From: Hinthialibacter sp964556895
GTDB lineage: Bacteria > Hinthialibacterota > Hinthialibacteria > Hinthialibacterales > Hinthialibacteraceae
DNA: 57,983 nt
NCBI GenBank assembly: GCA_964556895.1
Contig: CAZKYC010000019.1
Span: forward strand, 1 to 57,983
Direction: 5' to 3'
The notes beneath the pieces are model-generated. The model did not search any database. It saw only the letters and a program-made list of their open reading frames with translations, and had not been told where the DNA came from. Below are positions 26,313-35,198 of this stretch, piece after piece. Positions within the stretch are counted from its first letter, which is position 1; each line of letters begins with the position of its first letter. The position numbers were made by a program, and so were the translations under genes.

Positions 26313-27527
26313 TTACCCGACCGTTTCCGCCAGAATGGATTTTTCAGCGGCTTGCGCCGGTTCAAACTCGTTGAACGGCTGTAAACTGGGTTGCGCATCG
26401 CCTGAGTGAAGTTTTTTTGCAATGCGCTCGATGTCTTTCGCCGCCCGGCCCCACCGCGATAGCTTCCGCAATGGCACGCCTTGGTTAATGGCAGCGATAA
26501 CACGCTTTTCGTCTGCGCGGACATAATCAACATTTTTTGTTTTCAGTGCTTTGGCGACGCGGCCCTTTGAAAGGGAATGTTTTGAGTCAAACCCATTCAC
26601 AACCACTGTGAGTTGGTTGATGTCATAGCCAATTTCACCCAACCAGTTGATTTTTCGGTTTGCAAGAAACAGCGACGGTAAGTCGGGCTTCACCGACAAC
26701 ACCAATTGATGTAAATAGGGCGCCGCCAGAGTGACGTTCTCTTCGTCATGCCCCAGGTCTAACACAACGAATGGATACATCTGTTTCAATTCATAAATCA
26801 GGCTGCACATTTCGTCGTTGCTGAGTTGGGGTGGATGTTGATCGTATGGCTGCAGCATGAGATGCAAGCCGCATTCATGCTTTGAGGTCACGCTTTCAAT
26901 CAAGGTTCGGTCTAAGCGGTCAGCGGTTTCGCTGATGTCCATCAATGACAAGGCGGGTTGCAAGTCAAAGTAAACGCTCAGGTCGCCTTGGGCGAAATGA
27001 AAATCCACCAACATGGTGGGGCCGCTGTTCAGTAGCGAATAGGCGGTGTTACACGCCAGCGTGGTCGCGCCGCACCCGCCGCGGGCGCCCCATACGCCGA
27101 TGACCTTGCCCTGCCCCGCCCCTGATTGCAGGGTCGCCTGCTTCTGGCGAAGGCGGTCAAAGGTCGGCAGCAATTCTTCCGCCTTCAGCGGCAAGGTCAG
27201 AAATTCGTCAGCGCCGGCGCGGAAACATTGCAGAATCAGTTCGGAATTTGGTTCTGTCCCTAAGACGATAACGCAACACTCGTTGTTGGCTTGTTTGGCG
27301 CCTTGAATGAAATTTTCGGTAGTGACGTTTTGTTCGGGCGCGGTGATAAAAACTAAATCGGGCTGCTCTCGCTCGACCATCGACGAACCCAAAAACCGCG
27401 AGGTGGTTTCGCCAACCACTTCAACCAATTGGCTTGATTCCAACATCTTCACGATCTTGGCCAGGTCGTGATGATGAGGGTCGACCACCACCGCTTGAAA
27501 CAGTGTGGATTTTACGGCCTTGCCCAT
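26313..27527 (-). CDS. cpaE: CpaE/TadZ ParA-like localisation ATPase
   Basis: A 404-residue protein with an N-terminal atypical receiver domain ('VVVDPHHHDLAKIVKMLE', 'DLVFITAPEQN') and a MinD/ParA-type ATPase from residue 140 with the degenerate P-loop 'ARGGCGATTLACN', as usual in CpaE. 'VVLDLGHDEENVTLA' is the switch II region. It places the pilus machine within the cell. It has a rather polar C-terminal tail of about 40 residues. Confidence 0.92.
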   Translation of the reverse strand: MGKAVKSTLFQAVVVDPHHHDLAKIVKMLESSQLVEVVGETTSRFLGSSMVEREQPDLVFITAPEQNVTTENFIQGAKQANNECCVIVLGTEPNSELILQCFRAGADEFLTLPLKAEELLPTFDRLRQKQATLQSGAGQGKVIGVWGARGGCGATTLACNTAYSLLNSGPTMLVDFHFAQGDLSVYFDLQPALSLMDISETADRLDRTLIESVTSKHECGLHLMLQPYDQHPPQLSNDEMCSLIYELKQMYPFVVLDLGHDEENVTLAAPYLHQLVLSVKPDLPSLFLANRKINWLGEIGYDINQLTVVVNGFDSKHSLSKGRVAKALKTKNVDYVRADEKRVIAAINQGVPLRKLSRWGRAAKDIERIAKKLHSGDAQPSLQPFNEFEPAQAAEKSILAETVG

Positions 27528-27588
27528 GGTTGACGCTCCTTCAGTTCTCGTTCAGGTTAAAACCCAATGAATAGCGCAATGACATTGC

Positions 27589-29211
27589 TTACCAGCGAAT
27601 TCGTTTCCCTTTTGAATTTTTCCGCTGAAAACGCTGCTTTCGGTCTTTCGAACCCTGATCGCCTTGTAAGGCTTCTTCGCTTTGGGAACGATTTTTCTGC
27701 ATCGTTTTTTGTAAGGCGATAGGCGAATATTGATTTGTAGGGTTCAGTGGGGCAGGCAATTCGGTTGAATTGATTGTGTGTTCTTCAATGACGGAGCCGT
27801 TCATTGACAGGGCCGCCGCGTTGTCTGGCCCTGATTGAGATGGTTTCATTCCACTGGGCATCTCAAACGACCGGATCGACGGATCTCTCAACACGCCTTT
27901 GAGCCCTTTCTCTAACCGCTGAACATCTTCAGGCGAGATGGTTTCATATTCGATCTCGGATGGGCCGGGGTAGTCGTCGATTTGGTTGAGCGGCGCCACT
28001 AAATGAGGCGTGATCATCACCAATAATTCGCTTTCGGTTTCTTCGAGTTGTTTTGATTTGAATAAGTTGCCGAACAGTGGAATATCGCCGACACCCGGCA
28101 CTTTTTGGTTGGTAATCTGTTTTCCTTTACTAATCAGCCCGGCGATGGCGAAGGTCTGTCCGTCCTGCAGTTTCACGACCGTGTCCGCCCGGCGAGTGAT
28201 CACTGTAGGGATCACATAGCCCGCCAATTCGAGCCCTTGAGAAAAGTCAAGATCGCTGACTTCTGACAAGATATTCATTTGAATCATCTGGTTTTCGGTC
28301 ACGGTCGGGCTGAATTCAACTTTCACGCCGTATTCTTTGTATTCAATCGTGATGGTGTTGTTGGCGCTTGATTGGGGAACAGGGATCGGAAACTCGCCGC
28401 CCGCGAGAAAACTGGCTTTTTCACCGCTGCGCGCGACCAAGTTTGGTTCAGCCAAAATTTCTAACAGGCCTTTTTCTCTTAACGCCCTGACGTATCCATC
28501 AATGTTGGCGCCGGGGATGCCAAAAAACGTGGTCACCGCGTCAGCGATGGTCAATTCGCCGCTCAGGTCGCCTGACGCCAGGTTGCCCAACAGCGAACCG
28601 CCTTGAAAGTCGCTGCTTAAGTATCGAAAGTTAATGCCCAATTCGTCACGAAACGAGCGCGCGACCTCGGCAACTTTTACTTTCAACATGACCTGGTGAA
28701 CGCCGGGCGCTTCCATCAAATTGACGACTTCGGGCGAATAGGCCTGAGCGATGTTCATGGCGCGCTCAACGCCGTACATACTCTGAACCGTGCCGCTCAG
28801 CGCCACGCCATTGTTGGTTGACAACACTTCAATCGCGTCGTCTGGCATGATGTGCTTCAACTGGCGTTCGATCTGTTGCGTGTTCCAATCGACGCAAACG
28901 TCTAACATTCTCATCTTTTCGTCTTCCGTCCAGATGATGACAGACGTCTCGCCGACCTGTCGCGCCGTAATCAATATTTGTTTGGGATCAAGAATTTGAA
29001 CGTCGGCGATCTCAGGCGCGACAACAGACACGCGCGTCGCCGGAACATTCAATGACAAGAGTTGTGATTTATTAATCGTCAGCGACAACATTTCATCGCT
29101 GGGGACTAACTCATCAATGGTTGGCAGCTCGGCTGCATGTGATATGCAACAAAAAACCAAACACCCACACAAACCTATCGCCCGTGTATACGCCCCTAGA
29201 ATACCGCCCAT
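27589..29211 (-). CDS. cpaC: CpaC/RcpA outer-membrane secretin
   Basis: A 540-residue secretin forming the outer-membrane pore. It has a signal peptide (…LCGCLVFCCISHAAE), an N-terminal pilus/secretin domain ('SVVAPEIADVQILDPKQILITA'), a BON-like region, and the secretin core with 'VPGVGDIPLFGNLFKS' and 'ESELLVMITPHLV'. The region after residue 440 is an extra basic, low-complexity tail (SEEALQGDQGSKDRKQ, then a Lys/Arg-rich end) not typical of the family and perhaps exposed. The longer frame from 29283 has no ribosome site; 29211 has GAGGG at six bases. Confidence 0.92.
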   Translation of the reverse strand: MGGILGAYTRAIGLCGCLVFCCISHAAELPTIDELVPSDEMLSLTINKSQLLSLNVPATRVSVVAPEIADVQILDPKQILITARQVGETSVIIWTEDEKMRMLDVCVDWNTQQIERQLKHIMPDDAIEVLSTNNGVALSGTVQSMYGVERAMNIAQAYSPEVVNLMEAPGVHQVMLKVKVAEVARSFRDELGINFRYLSSDFQGGSLLGNLASGDLSGELTIADAVTTFFGIPGANIDGYVRALREKGLLEILAEPNLVARSGEKASFLAGGEFPIPVPQSSANNTITIEYKEYGVKVEFSPTVTENQMIQMNILSEVSDLDFSQGLELAGYVIPTVITRRADTVVKLQDGQTFAIAGLISKGKQITNQKVPGVGDIPLFGNLFKSKQLEETESELLVMITPHLVAPLNQIDDYPGPSEIEYETISPEDVQRLEKGLKGVLRDPSIRSFEMPSGMKPSQSGPDNAAALSMNGSVIEEHTINSTELPAPLNPTNQYSPIALQKTMQKNRSQSEEALQGDQGSKDRKQRFQRKNSKGKRIRW

Positions 29212-29294
29212 TTTAGACCCTCGTTTCGTTTGGAAATTCACTGGGTTCGGCCCATCGTCAGTGAATTTCTCTCTCAACCGCAAATCAAATTACA

Positions 29295-30128
29295 TCAAAA
29301 CATCACTTCAGATTTATTCACGCCTCGAAACACCTCGACCACTTTCATTGGCTTCGGCGGTTCAGGTTCTTCAACCACCATAACCGGTTCCGGCAGCGAA
29401 ACCTCTTCAGTCGCTGATGGAACCAGGTTGTCTAGCGACACGCCGTTTGTCGGTTCTTGAAACGGGTCTGTGGTGTTTCTGAGAACCAGGCGAATCACGC
29501 CCGCGTTTGACGCCAACGTCAGCAACTCAGCCTGTTCGGGCGTAACCAACACCGTCACGGTCGGCGCCAGTTTCGCATTACGAACCGCGTCTTCGTCGTC
29601 GACTTCCTGGCCGGTGGCGATGACCTCAAGGTTTTGTAGAATCGTTCGGGTTACGGTTTGGTTATTGAGATCATCAATATCAATCGTTGTTAACACATCG
29701 ACGCGATGGCCAGGGCGAACAAACCCCGCCACGCTAATGGTGTCATCTACCCGCAGCGTCATCGCCCTCATCCCTTCAGGGATCAGCGACGGCAGCCCGC
29801 CCATCGACCGGGGGTCAGCCAGGCGCCCCGCCAATATCATTTCGTCTGGATAAATCGTCGTTCGCGTATAGCGCCCCGCGAGTTGTTCGACGGCCCCAAA
29901 CGAGCCTTCCGGAGCGGTCTCAGTCAACCAAGAAGACGTTTTTAATTGTTCGGCGCGAATCATGGTTCCCGCGGCGATCTTCTCAGCCGCGACGACGATC
30001 TGCGCCGATTTTGGCTCAACGCTGCTTATGGTTTGGTGTTGTTTGATGTATCGCAACACAGTCGCGCTGGCGATTAAGCCTGACAACACCGCGATAACCA
30101 ATATGACGAAAGCCCCTAATTTCGACAT
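29295..30128 (-). CDS. cpaB: CpaB/RcpC pilus assembly protein (SAF domain)
   Basis: A 277-residue periplasmic or membrane-anchored protein. An N-terminal helix is followed by a SAF domain ('VVAAEKIAAGTMIRAEQLKTSSW') and the RcpC domain ('GMRAMTLRVDDTISVAGFVRPGHRVDVL', in pieces: AMTLRVDD, GFVRPGHRVDVL), which binds the secretin and may contact peptidoglycan. The C-terminus is rich in Pro and Glu (VEEPEPPKP). Confidence 0.93.
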   Translation of the reverse strand: MSKLGAFVILVIAVLSGLIASATVLRYIKQHQTISSVEPKSAQIVVAAEKIAAGTMIRAEQLKTSSWLTETAPEGSFGAVEQLAGRYTRTTIYPDEMILAGRLADPRSMGGLPSLIPEGMRAMTLRVDDTISVAGFVRPGHRVDVLTTIDIDDLNNQTVTRTILQNLEVIATGQEVDDEDAVRNAKLAPTVTVLVTPEQAELLTLASNAGVIRLVLRNTTDPFQEPTNGVSLDNLVPSATEEVSLPEPVMVVEEPEPPKPMKVVEVFRGVNKSEVMF

Positions 30129-30194
30129 GGCTCTTTCTCTTTCGCAGGTTGAGTCTTCAACCCGGTTGGGTATATCTGGTCAGACGAATACAAC

Positions 30195-30620
30195 TTAGAT
30201 GAAGCCCTCTTTGCGCATGACCACCACGCCCTGCAACTGCGTCCCGCTGAAGCCGGGGACGATGCCGCCCACCCAAGCGACTGTTTCATAGTTCACTTGG
30301 ACGCGCACCGTGACCGGATCGTTGCGCCCTGCAGACGAAACGTCGGCCGGGGTGAGTTGTAAGGCGTCATACGCCATGCCCGCGCCTGATAACACGTCGT
30401 TGATTTTGGCGATCACGGCGGCGTTGTCGGCCCCGGGCAAGACGGCAGTCCTCGCGCCTTCTCGCGCGGCGGTGTTTAACAGGTGTTGAACGCTTAACAC
30501 GCGCCCAAACTCGATGATGCCAAACAAGAACAACATTAAGATGGGCAACACCATAGCAAACTCAACTGTCGCTGAGGCTCGTTCGCCCAAAATCCAAGCC
30601 CTCAATGGCTTGTTGTTCAT
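30195..30620 (-). CDS. tadE: TadE-like minor pilin
   Basis: A 141-residue pseudopilin with the TadE motif 'ERASATVEFAMVLPILMLFLFGIIEFGR' at residues 13-40 (pieces: ASATVEFAMVLP, FGIIEFGR), including the Glu used by the prepilin peptidase. The rest is a small exported domain. Its start overlaps the TadV stop by four bases. Confidence 0.92.
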   Translation of the reverse strand: MNNKPLRAWILGERASATVEFAMVLPILMLFLFGIIEFGRVLSVQHLLNTAAREGARTAVLPGADNAAVIAKINDVLSGAGMAYDALQLTPADVSSAGRNDPVTVRVQVNYETVAWVGGIVPGFSGTQLQGVVVMRKEGFI

Positions 30621-31135
30621 GCCACTATGCCTCCAATGAGGAAGTAGGCGTAAAACCCAAAGGCGATGGGGACGCCATACGGCAACAAGATTCTGTCAGG
30701 CGCTTTGTCAGAGCCTGTGTTTAATGTTTTGAGTGACGCCAGGTTTTTACTGGCTGCGCCGACTGTCGCCAGGCGCTGGTGAAACTCACCGCTGCGGTAC
30801 ATGGAATACGCTCCCATGATCCCGCCAATGACGGCGATCCACACAAACGCTTGCAGCGTCGCGGTCGCGCCCACCCAGGCGCCAACTGCGGCCATCAGTT
30901 TTACGTCGCCCGCGCCCATACCGCCCAGGGCGTACATGACAATCAATGTCGCCAAGCCGACGCCGGCCCCTAATAGCGCATAGCCCAAGCCGGGGTAGCC
31001 GCTCATCGCAGCGTGATAGGCCAGGGCAAAACCGAGTCCGCCAAAGGTCAACCAATTGGGGACGCGGTGTTCTTTCCAGTCGATATAAGCGGCGATGGTC
31101 AAGATCACGATAGCCGCGAGAATTTCAACGCTCAT
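30617..31135 (-). CDS. tadV: TadV/CpaA prepilin peptidase (A24)
   Basis: A 172-residue aspartic prepilin peptidase with about five to six membrane helices. Both catalytic aspartates are visible: 'YIDWKEHRVPNWLT' near residue 19 and the GxGD motif 'MGAGDVKLMAAVG' near residue 78. It processes the Flp pilin and TadE/TadG-like proteins. It is the small form without the N-methyltransferase domain, as usual for Tad systems. It starts 153 bases after the Flp pilin gene. Confidence 0.94.
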   Translation of the reverse strand: MSVEILAAIVILTIAAYIDWKEHRVPNWLTFGGLGFALAYHAAMSGYPGLGYALLGAGVGLATLIVMYALGGMGAGDVKLMAAVGAWVGATATLQAFVWIAVIGGIMGAYSMYRSGEFHQRLATVGAASKNLASLKTLNTGSDKAPDRILLPYGVPIAFGFYAYFLIGGIVA

Positions 31136-31288
31136 TGCATGTCTCCTAAAAAAAGTGGGGTGGGAATTGGGGTGGGAAGAAAGGACGCCGCAGGCTCAAC
31201 ACCCTCATGCCTACTCCTGCTACTCAGCGCCCTTTCTTCCACCAATCAACAAACACATATTCCCAGAAAGCAATTCAAGTACAGCCAA

Positions 31289-31477
31289 TTAGCTGGTGGG
31301 CAGACCGGTAATGGTGGCCGATGTGCCAGTGAACCAACCTTGGAGCGCGCCGCTGAAGGCGGTGATCGCGCCGATGCAGCCGATGATGATCAACGCGACG
31401 ACTACTGCGTACTCGACCGCTGTTGGACCATCTTCGCTTGTAATGAAGTGATGCATTTTTGAAGTGATACTAGTCAT
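31289..31477 (-). CDS. flp: Flp-type major pilin
   Basis: A 62-residue Flp pilin. The 17-residue leader ends in Gly17, and the mature chain starts PTAVEY with the invariant Glu5-Tyr6, followed by a hydrophobic helix 'AVVVALIIIGCIGAITAFSG' and a short tail ending TITGLPTS. A strong ribosome site GGAGAGGG lies in front of TATC-ATG. As first gene of the Tad operon and with a 153-base spacer behind, it is probably expressed in excess of the machinery genes. A near copy is at 38644. Confidence 0.95.
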   Translation of the reverse strand: MTSITSKMHHFITSEDGPTAVEYAVVVALIIIGCIGAITAFSGALQGWFTGTSATITGLPTS

Positions 31478-32016
31478 GATACCCTCTCCTTTGCTACTAC
31501 CCGTTTTATTTATTCCTTGCCAAATCTAGCAAGGTTATTGAGCAAATAAAAAGAGACACAGAAATCCATTCAAAGACCTTGATAACCTAGTCTTAAATTT
31601 CTAATTTTTTTCTACTGTCTCAACCCTGATTGGTATAATTGCTGGAAGACCCAACGCGCCTCAATCTAAAATCATTTAATTATTACAATTGTTAGTAAAT
31701 CACGTTTGATACAATATGTCAACATTTTTTTTAGTTTTCCCCTCTCTTTTTGATTCTTTTTTTGAATTTTTTTGTAATGATATATTGCTATAAAAGTGAG
31801 TCGTTTTGAATACCATGCTGATGGAAGTGATGACTTACAAGCAAATTACATACAATCGGATTATGTAAATAGACCAAATTGGTTACATTGATTTGAAATG
31901 ACCAACTCAAGACAAAAACACACAAACGAGCGATAAACTCGCCCCGATTTCACCTTATAAATAACCTCAATTTACTTCTGGTGTATCCCATTTGTATTAG
32001 ACAGAAATCCTGTGTC
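31478..32016. other. AT-rich non-coding region upstream of the Tad operon
   Basis: Some 540 bases without a credible gene. The part next to the flp gene should hold the operon promoter; I could not fix boxes with confidence. A small inverted repeat CCTTGC…GCAAGG lies at about 31521-31540, and long T-runs lie at about 31725-31780. Confidence 0.6.
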
Positions 32017-32092
32017 GGCATGGGTGCAACTCTGGGAGCGCCTGTGCGAAAGAGCGGAGCCGCACCGAATCGAGCCAAGATGCACCCCGGCC
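32017..32092. repeat. Solo copy of the 76-bp palindromic core repeat
   Basis: Begins GGCATGGGTGCAACTC and ends in a diverged GATGCACCCCGGCC, with the same interior (GAGCGCCTGTGC, GCGGAGCCGCAC) as the core of the 258-bp elements, but without their outer arms or any target duplication. It is the most diverged of five copies. Confidence 0.85.
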
Positions 32093-32113
32093 ATTATCAC
32101 AAACCTCTATGGA

Positions 32114-32142
32114 CAAAAAAATGGGCGCTGAACGCAGCGCCC
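32114..32142 (-). terminator. Terminator of the exported repeat-protein gene
   Basis: GGGCGCTG-AACG-CAGCGCCC hairpin followed on the minus strand by a run of T residues (32121-32115), 47 bases beyond the stop at 32189. Confidence 0.85.
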
Positions 32143-32188
32143 TAGCCCTAGAAATAGAGACGAATAAATCGTCTGATAGGTCGAGTTG

Positions 32189-34042
32189 TTAATACAGGCT
32201 CCAATGATTCACTGACGTTTCAGCATCAAACTTTCGGTCAAGATCAATGCGACCGTCGAGTATGCTCTCTAACACCGAAACCAGGTCTTGTAACTCTACC
32301 GGCGCCGCAGACTCTTGTTCGATTAACACTGAATGGCCGCGCTCTACCGTGATCTCATACACAAACCCGTCGGCGATTGGAACTTTATTCGGGTAATACG
32401 AATCGAGCGAGGTGAAATCAAGTCTATTCACTAAGTCGCGAAGCCGTTCATAGTTGTCTAATGGAACCAGACCAGAGCGGTTGCCTTCGACTACTACTGC
32501 GTCGCTGGTGATAGAGGCGGTGCGGTCTTGGTTGACATACAAATGCTGAACCCATCCGGTGAACCCGCCGCTGCGTTGAAAGGTTATCCACTCAGGGTTG
32601 GGTGGAGCCTCTCCAACATTCAGAATAGACCGGTACAAGATTTCGCCGTTTACACTTCCAAGGATGGGGTGTTCACCGGCATCTAAAAACGCCGAACCAA
32701 CAAATTTACGGAACGGCTCTTCGACTTCAGGTTGAATCCCGCTGGGCGCTTCTATTTCAAGCGACGCCAATATCGTTTCAGGGAACGATTCGCCGATCGC
32801 GATTTCTTTATGTGTAATGATGTATCCAGGCGTAGGGAAGATCCCCACTGCATAGACATCAAACGAACCGCCCGGCGCGGGATTTGGCGGGACGACTTCT
32901 AAGCCAAATTTATACACTGGAACACGAGACGATTGCTTGTCTCTCACAACAAGTTTACTTTTATAAAACAATACGTCATTCATAAAGCCGAGAACCGGAT
33001 GCGCCCCTTCAGGCAACGCCGCCGTTCCGATGAACTCTTTAAACGCTTGTTCTTCGTGTGGTTGGATTCCTTCTAACGGAAGCACCGTCAAATTCACTAC
33101 AATATGCGCGGGCAACGAACGGGTGAGATAAAACGATTTTTCTGCGATAAAATACCCAGGCGATGGAAATACGCCTTTGGCGTAGACCGAAAACTCCTCG
33201 CCCGCTTCAAGATTCGATGGCTCGATTACAATCTCCACATCGGCGATTTCAGGCTGCGGCTCTGGCCGAATATCGCCTACGTCAAACGCGCCTTCATAGA
33301 CCACCTGTTCGTTAATGGTTCCAATCAGTGGATGAACGCCTGCGCTGAGTTTTGCTTTGCCGACCTCTACACGAAACGGCGTGATAACTTGAGCGGCTGG
33401 TTCGGTTGGCTCTTCGACATACAAGCGGGCTGCGACCTGTTCAGGCAGCGACTCCATAACATCGAGGCGTTTCTCAATTATTGTGAACCCCGCAGATAGA
33501 AACTCGCCAGTCATATAAAACGTGACCTCATCGTCTGGCATAGGGTTGGGTGGACTCATCACAACATTTGCGTTGATCTCTGAGTAATCGATAGGAATTT
33601 TTGCCCCCTCAGCGAGCACACTAAACTTCTGCTGATTGACGATTTCACCATTCACGGTAGCGATGGCCTCATAACGCCCTTCGGTCAAACCACTCACAGT
33701 GACTTTTTCTTCAACATCAATGAGCGCTTGAATGCCAACATCTGAGACCTTCAACACCTTAAACGGCAGGATGAGCCGAGTGACGCCAAACTCTTCGTCG
33801 GTTTGAATTTGAGGTTTATCGGGAGCGATTAAGCCGTATGTCCCGTCAGGTAAGATTCCACGAAAGATAAAGTGAATATCTGCGCCTTCAACGATGTGAC
33901 GGGGAGAGACTTCGAGCGCCGCGCGATACAGCGGCAGTTCAGATTCAACCTCTTGGCTTTGGGCGATCGCCGCGCCTAAGTACGCAACGAACATCACCAA
34001 TAGTAGAGTGACGACATTCAAATAATCAATACGGAATTTCAT
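32189..34042 (-). CDS. Exported four-repeat protein with emfourin-like C-terminal domain
   Basis: A 617-residue protein with a signal peptide or N-terminal anchor (residues 8-28). Four divergent beta-sandwich-like repeats of about 110-120 residues follow, each with a pattern 'V.PPNP.PG..F.VY..G.FP..G' and a closing 'L..G.HP.LG..N...Y'. The last 120 residues differ: 'WITFQRSGGFTG', 'LRDLVNRLDF', 'DGFVYEITVERG', which resembles the emfourin-type inhibitors of M4 metallopeptidases such as protealysin. The start has GGAGGAG upstream. The gene stands alone between the Tad operon and a mobile element. The inhibitor reading is by motif recall only. Confidence 0.65.
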   Translation of the reverse strand: MKFRIDYLNVVTLLLVMFVAYLGAAIAQSQEVESELPLYRAALEVSPRHIVEGADIHFIFRGILPDGTYGLIAPDKPQIQTDEEFGVTRLILPFKVLKVSDVGIQALIDVEEKVTVSGLTEGRYEAIATVNGEIVNQQKFSVLAEGAKIPIDYSEINANVVMSPPNPMPDDEVTFYMTGEFLSAGFTIIEKRLDVMESLPEQVAARLYVEEPTEPAAQVITPFRVEVGKAKLSAGVHPLIGTINEQVVYEGAFDVGDIRPEPQPEIADVEIVIEPSNLEAGEEFSVYAKGVFPSPGYFIAEKSFYLTRSLPAHIVVNLTVLPLEGIQPHEEQAFKEFIGTAALPEGAHPVLGFMNDVLFYKSKLVVRDKQSSRVPVYKFGLEVVPPNPAPGGSFDVYAVGIFPTPGYIITHKEIAIGESFPETILASLEIEAPSGIQPEVEEPFRKFVGSAFLDAGEHPILGSVNGEILYRSILNVGEAPPNPEWITFQRSGGFTGWVQHLYVNQDRTASITSDAVVVEGNRSGLVPLDNYERLRDLVNRLDFTSLDSYYPNKVPIADGFVYEITVERGHSVLIEQESAAPVELQDLVSVLESILDGRIDLDRKFDAETSVNHWSLY

Positions 34043-34112
34043 TCAATACTCCTCCAAAAATTGCGCGTCTATTAAGATGTATCACTCAGCGGCGAATCTG
34101 TTTCATTTTTTT

Positions 34113-34370
34113 GGTTCTTCCGTTATTTGAATACTTCCCTTGCTGGATGACCTGGAATTTGGTCAAAAACGATATTCGCCCTATCAATAATAGACAATCC
34201 AACTCAGGCATGAGTGCAACTCTGTGAGCGCCTGTGCAACAAAGCGGAGCGGCGCCGAAGCGAGCAGAGTTGTACCCATGCCAAATACAACGATAAAAAA
34301 ATCATCCTTGAGATCGTGTCTGAAAATTTTAATTCAATTTGAGAGAACGTATCCAAATCCCGGATGAGCC
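34113..34370 (+). mobile_element. MITE-like element, copy A (258 bp)
   Basis: Complete element with termini GGTTCTTCCGTTATTTGAAT and, inverted, GGCTCATCCGGGATTTGGAT (15 of 20 bases shared). It contains the 76-bp core at 34207-34282. It is flanked by T-runs (ATTTTTTT before, TTTTTTTC after), compatible with a target duplication in a T tract. It encodes no protein. It lies in the 559-base gap between the repeat-protein gene and the sigma factor gene. The rest of that gap holds no gene I can support; a short frame at 34339 begins inside the element. Confidence 0.9.
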
Positions 34371-34601
34371 TTTTTTTCAGAAAAAAGAGAATTCATTTAC
34401 AGAACGATTTTTTTGTCATTATGATAGTGTCACGCCAACCAAGCGATTGAAAAAAATGAAACAAAACCGGAAGCGGTGGATATGTATAGATAAGCATGTC
34501 TGGTGGGGGAGCCAGCAACGCGACAAAAAGCAGACGCCCCTGTCAACTTACTTGGTTCGCGGCCTGCGCTTCCGTGACACAGTTTTGACTGGATAAATCT
34601 G

Positions 34602-35198
34602 GTGGACGGAATCGGAAGCGACCGGGAACGCGAAATATCTCAAGGATTTCAACGCGGCGAGGCTTGGGCCTTTGAAGCCGCGGCGAGGGCCTATTTCAAA
34701 ACCATGGTCTCGTTTGTCACTCATCTCAATCATGACCGCGAGCGCGCCGTTGACTTGGTTCAAGAGGCGTTTTTTCTGGCGTGCCGGGCGCACCACCAGG
34801 TTAATCCGTTACGCCCACTGGGGCCTTGGTTGTTTCAGATAGCGCGAAATATGGCCTACAAAGAACATAACCGAATTAAGCGGCAACCATTGATTTCGAT
34901 GGACGAACCGAACGAAACTGGCGCCACCTACGACCCGCCCGCTGATACGCCCGACCCGCGAAACGAAACCGAGGAGCGCGAGGTTCTGGGCGTTATCAAA
35001 AAACTCGTTGATAAAATCAAACCCAAATACCGGGACGTGCTGATTTTGCGCATTATGGAAGGCCTGCCTAGCGAACAAGTGTCAAATCTATTAAAGATTC
35101 CCGTCCCGACGGTCAACACTCGAACCCACCGCGCACTGCAACAACTTCGTAAACTCGCTCGCCTGGAGGGCGTGAGAGAGGAAGAGTGGTTTTCATGA
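34602..35198 (+). CDS. ECF-type RNA polymerase sigma factor
   Basis: A 198-residue sigma-70 family factor of the extracytoplasmic function class. Region 2 is 'DRERAVDLVQEAFFLACRAHHQ…PWLFQIARNMAYKEHNR' and region 4 'PKYRDVLILRIMEGLPSEQVSNLLKIPVPTVNTRTHRALQQL' (quoted in part: LPSEQVSNLLKIP, VNTRTHRALQQLRKL). The start is a GTG without a strong ribosome site. The stop overlaps the FecR-type gene start, so the factor and its likely regulator are made together; it probably drives its own operon, including the prepilin gene. Confidence 0.9.
   Translation: MDGIGSDREREISQGFQRGEAWAFEAAARAYFKTMVSFVTHLNHDRERAVDLVQEAFFLACRAHHQVNPLRPLGPWLFQIARNMAYKEHNRIKRQPLISMDEPNETGATYDPPADTPDPRNETEEREVLGVIKKLVDKIKPKYRDVLILRIMEGLPSEQVSNLLKIPVPTVNTRTHRALQQLRKLARLEGVREEEWFS

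Noticed and set aside
34339..34596. 85-codon plus-strand frame before the sigma factor gene
   Set aside because: It begins inside the terminal repeat of mobile element A, has no ribosome site, and its sequence has no protein-like character.
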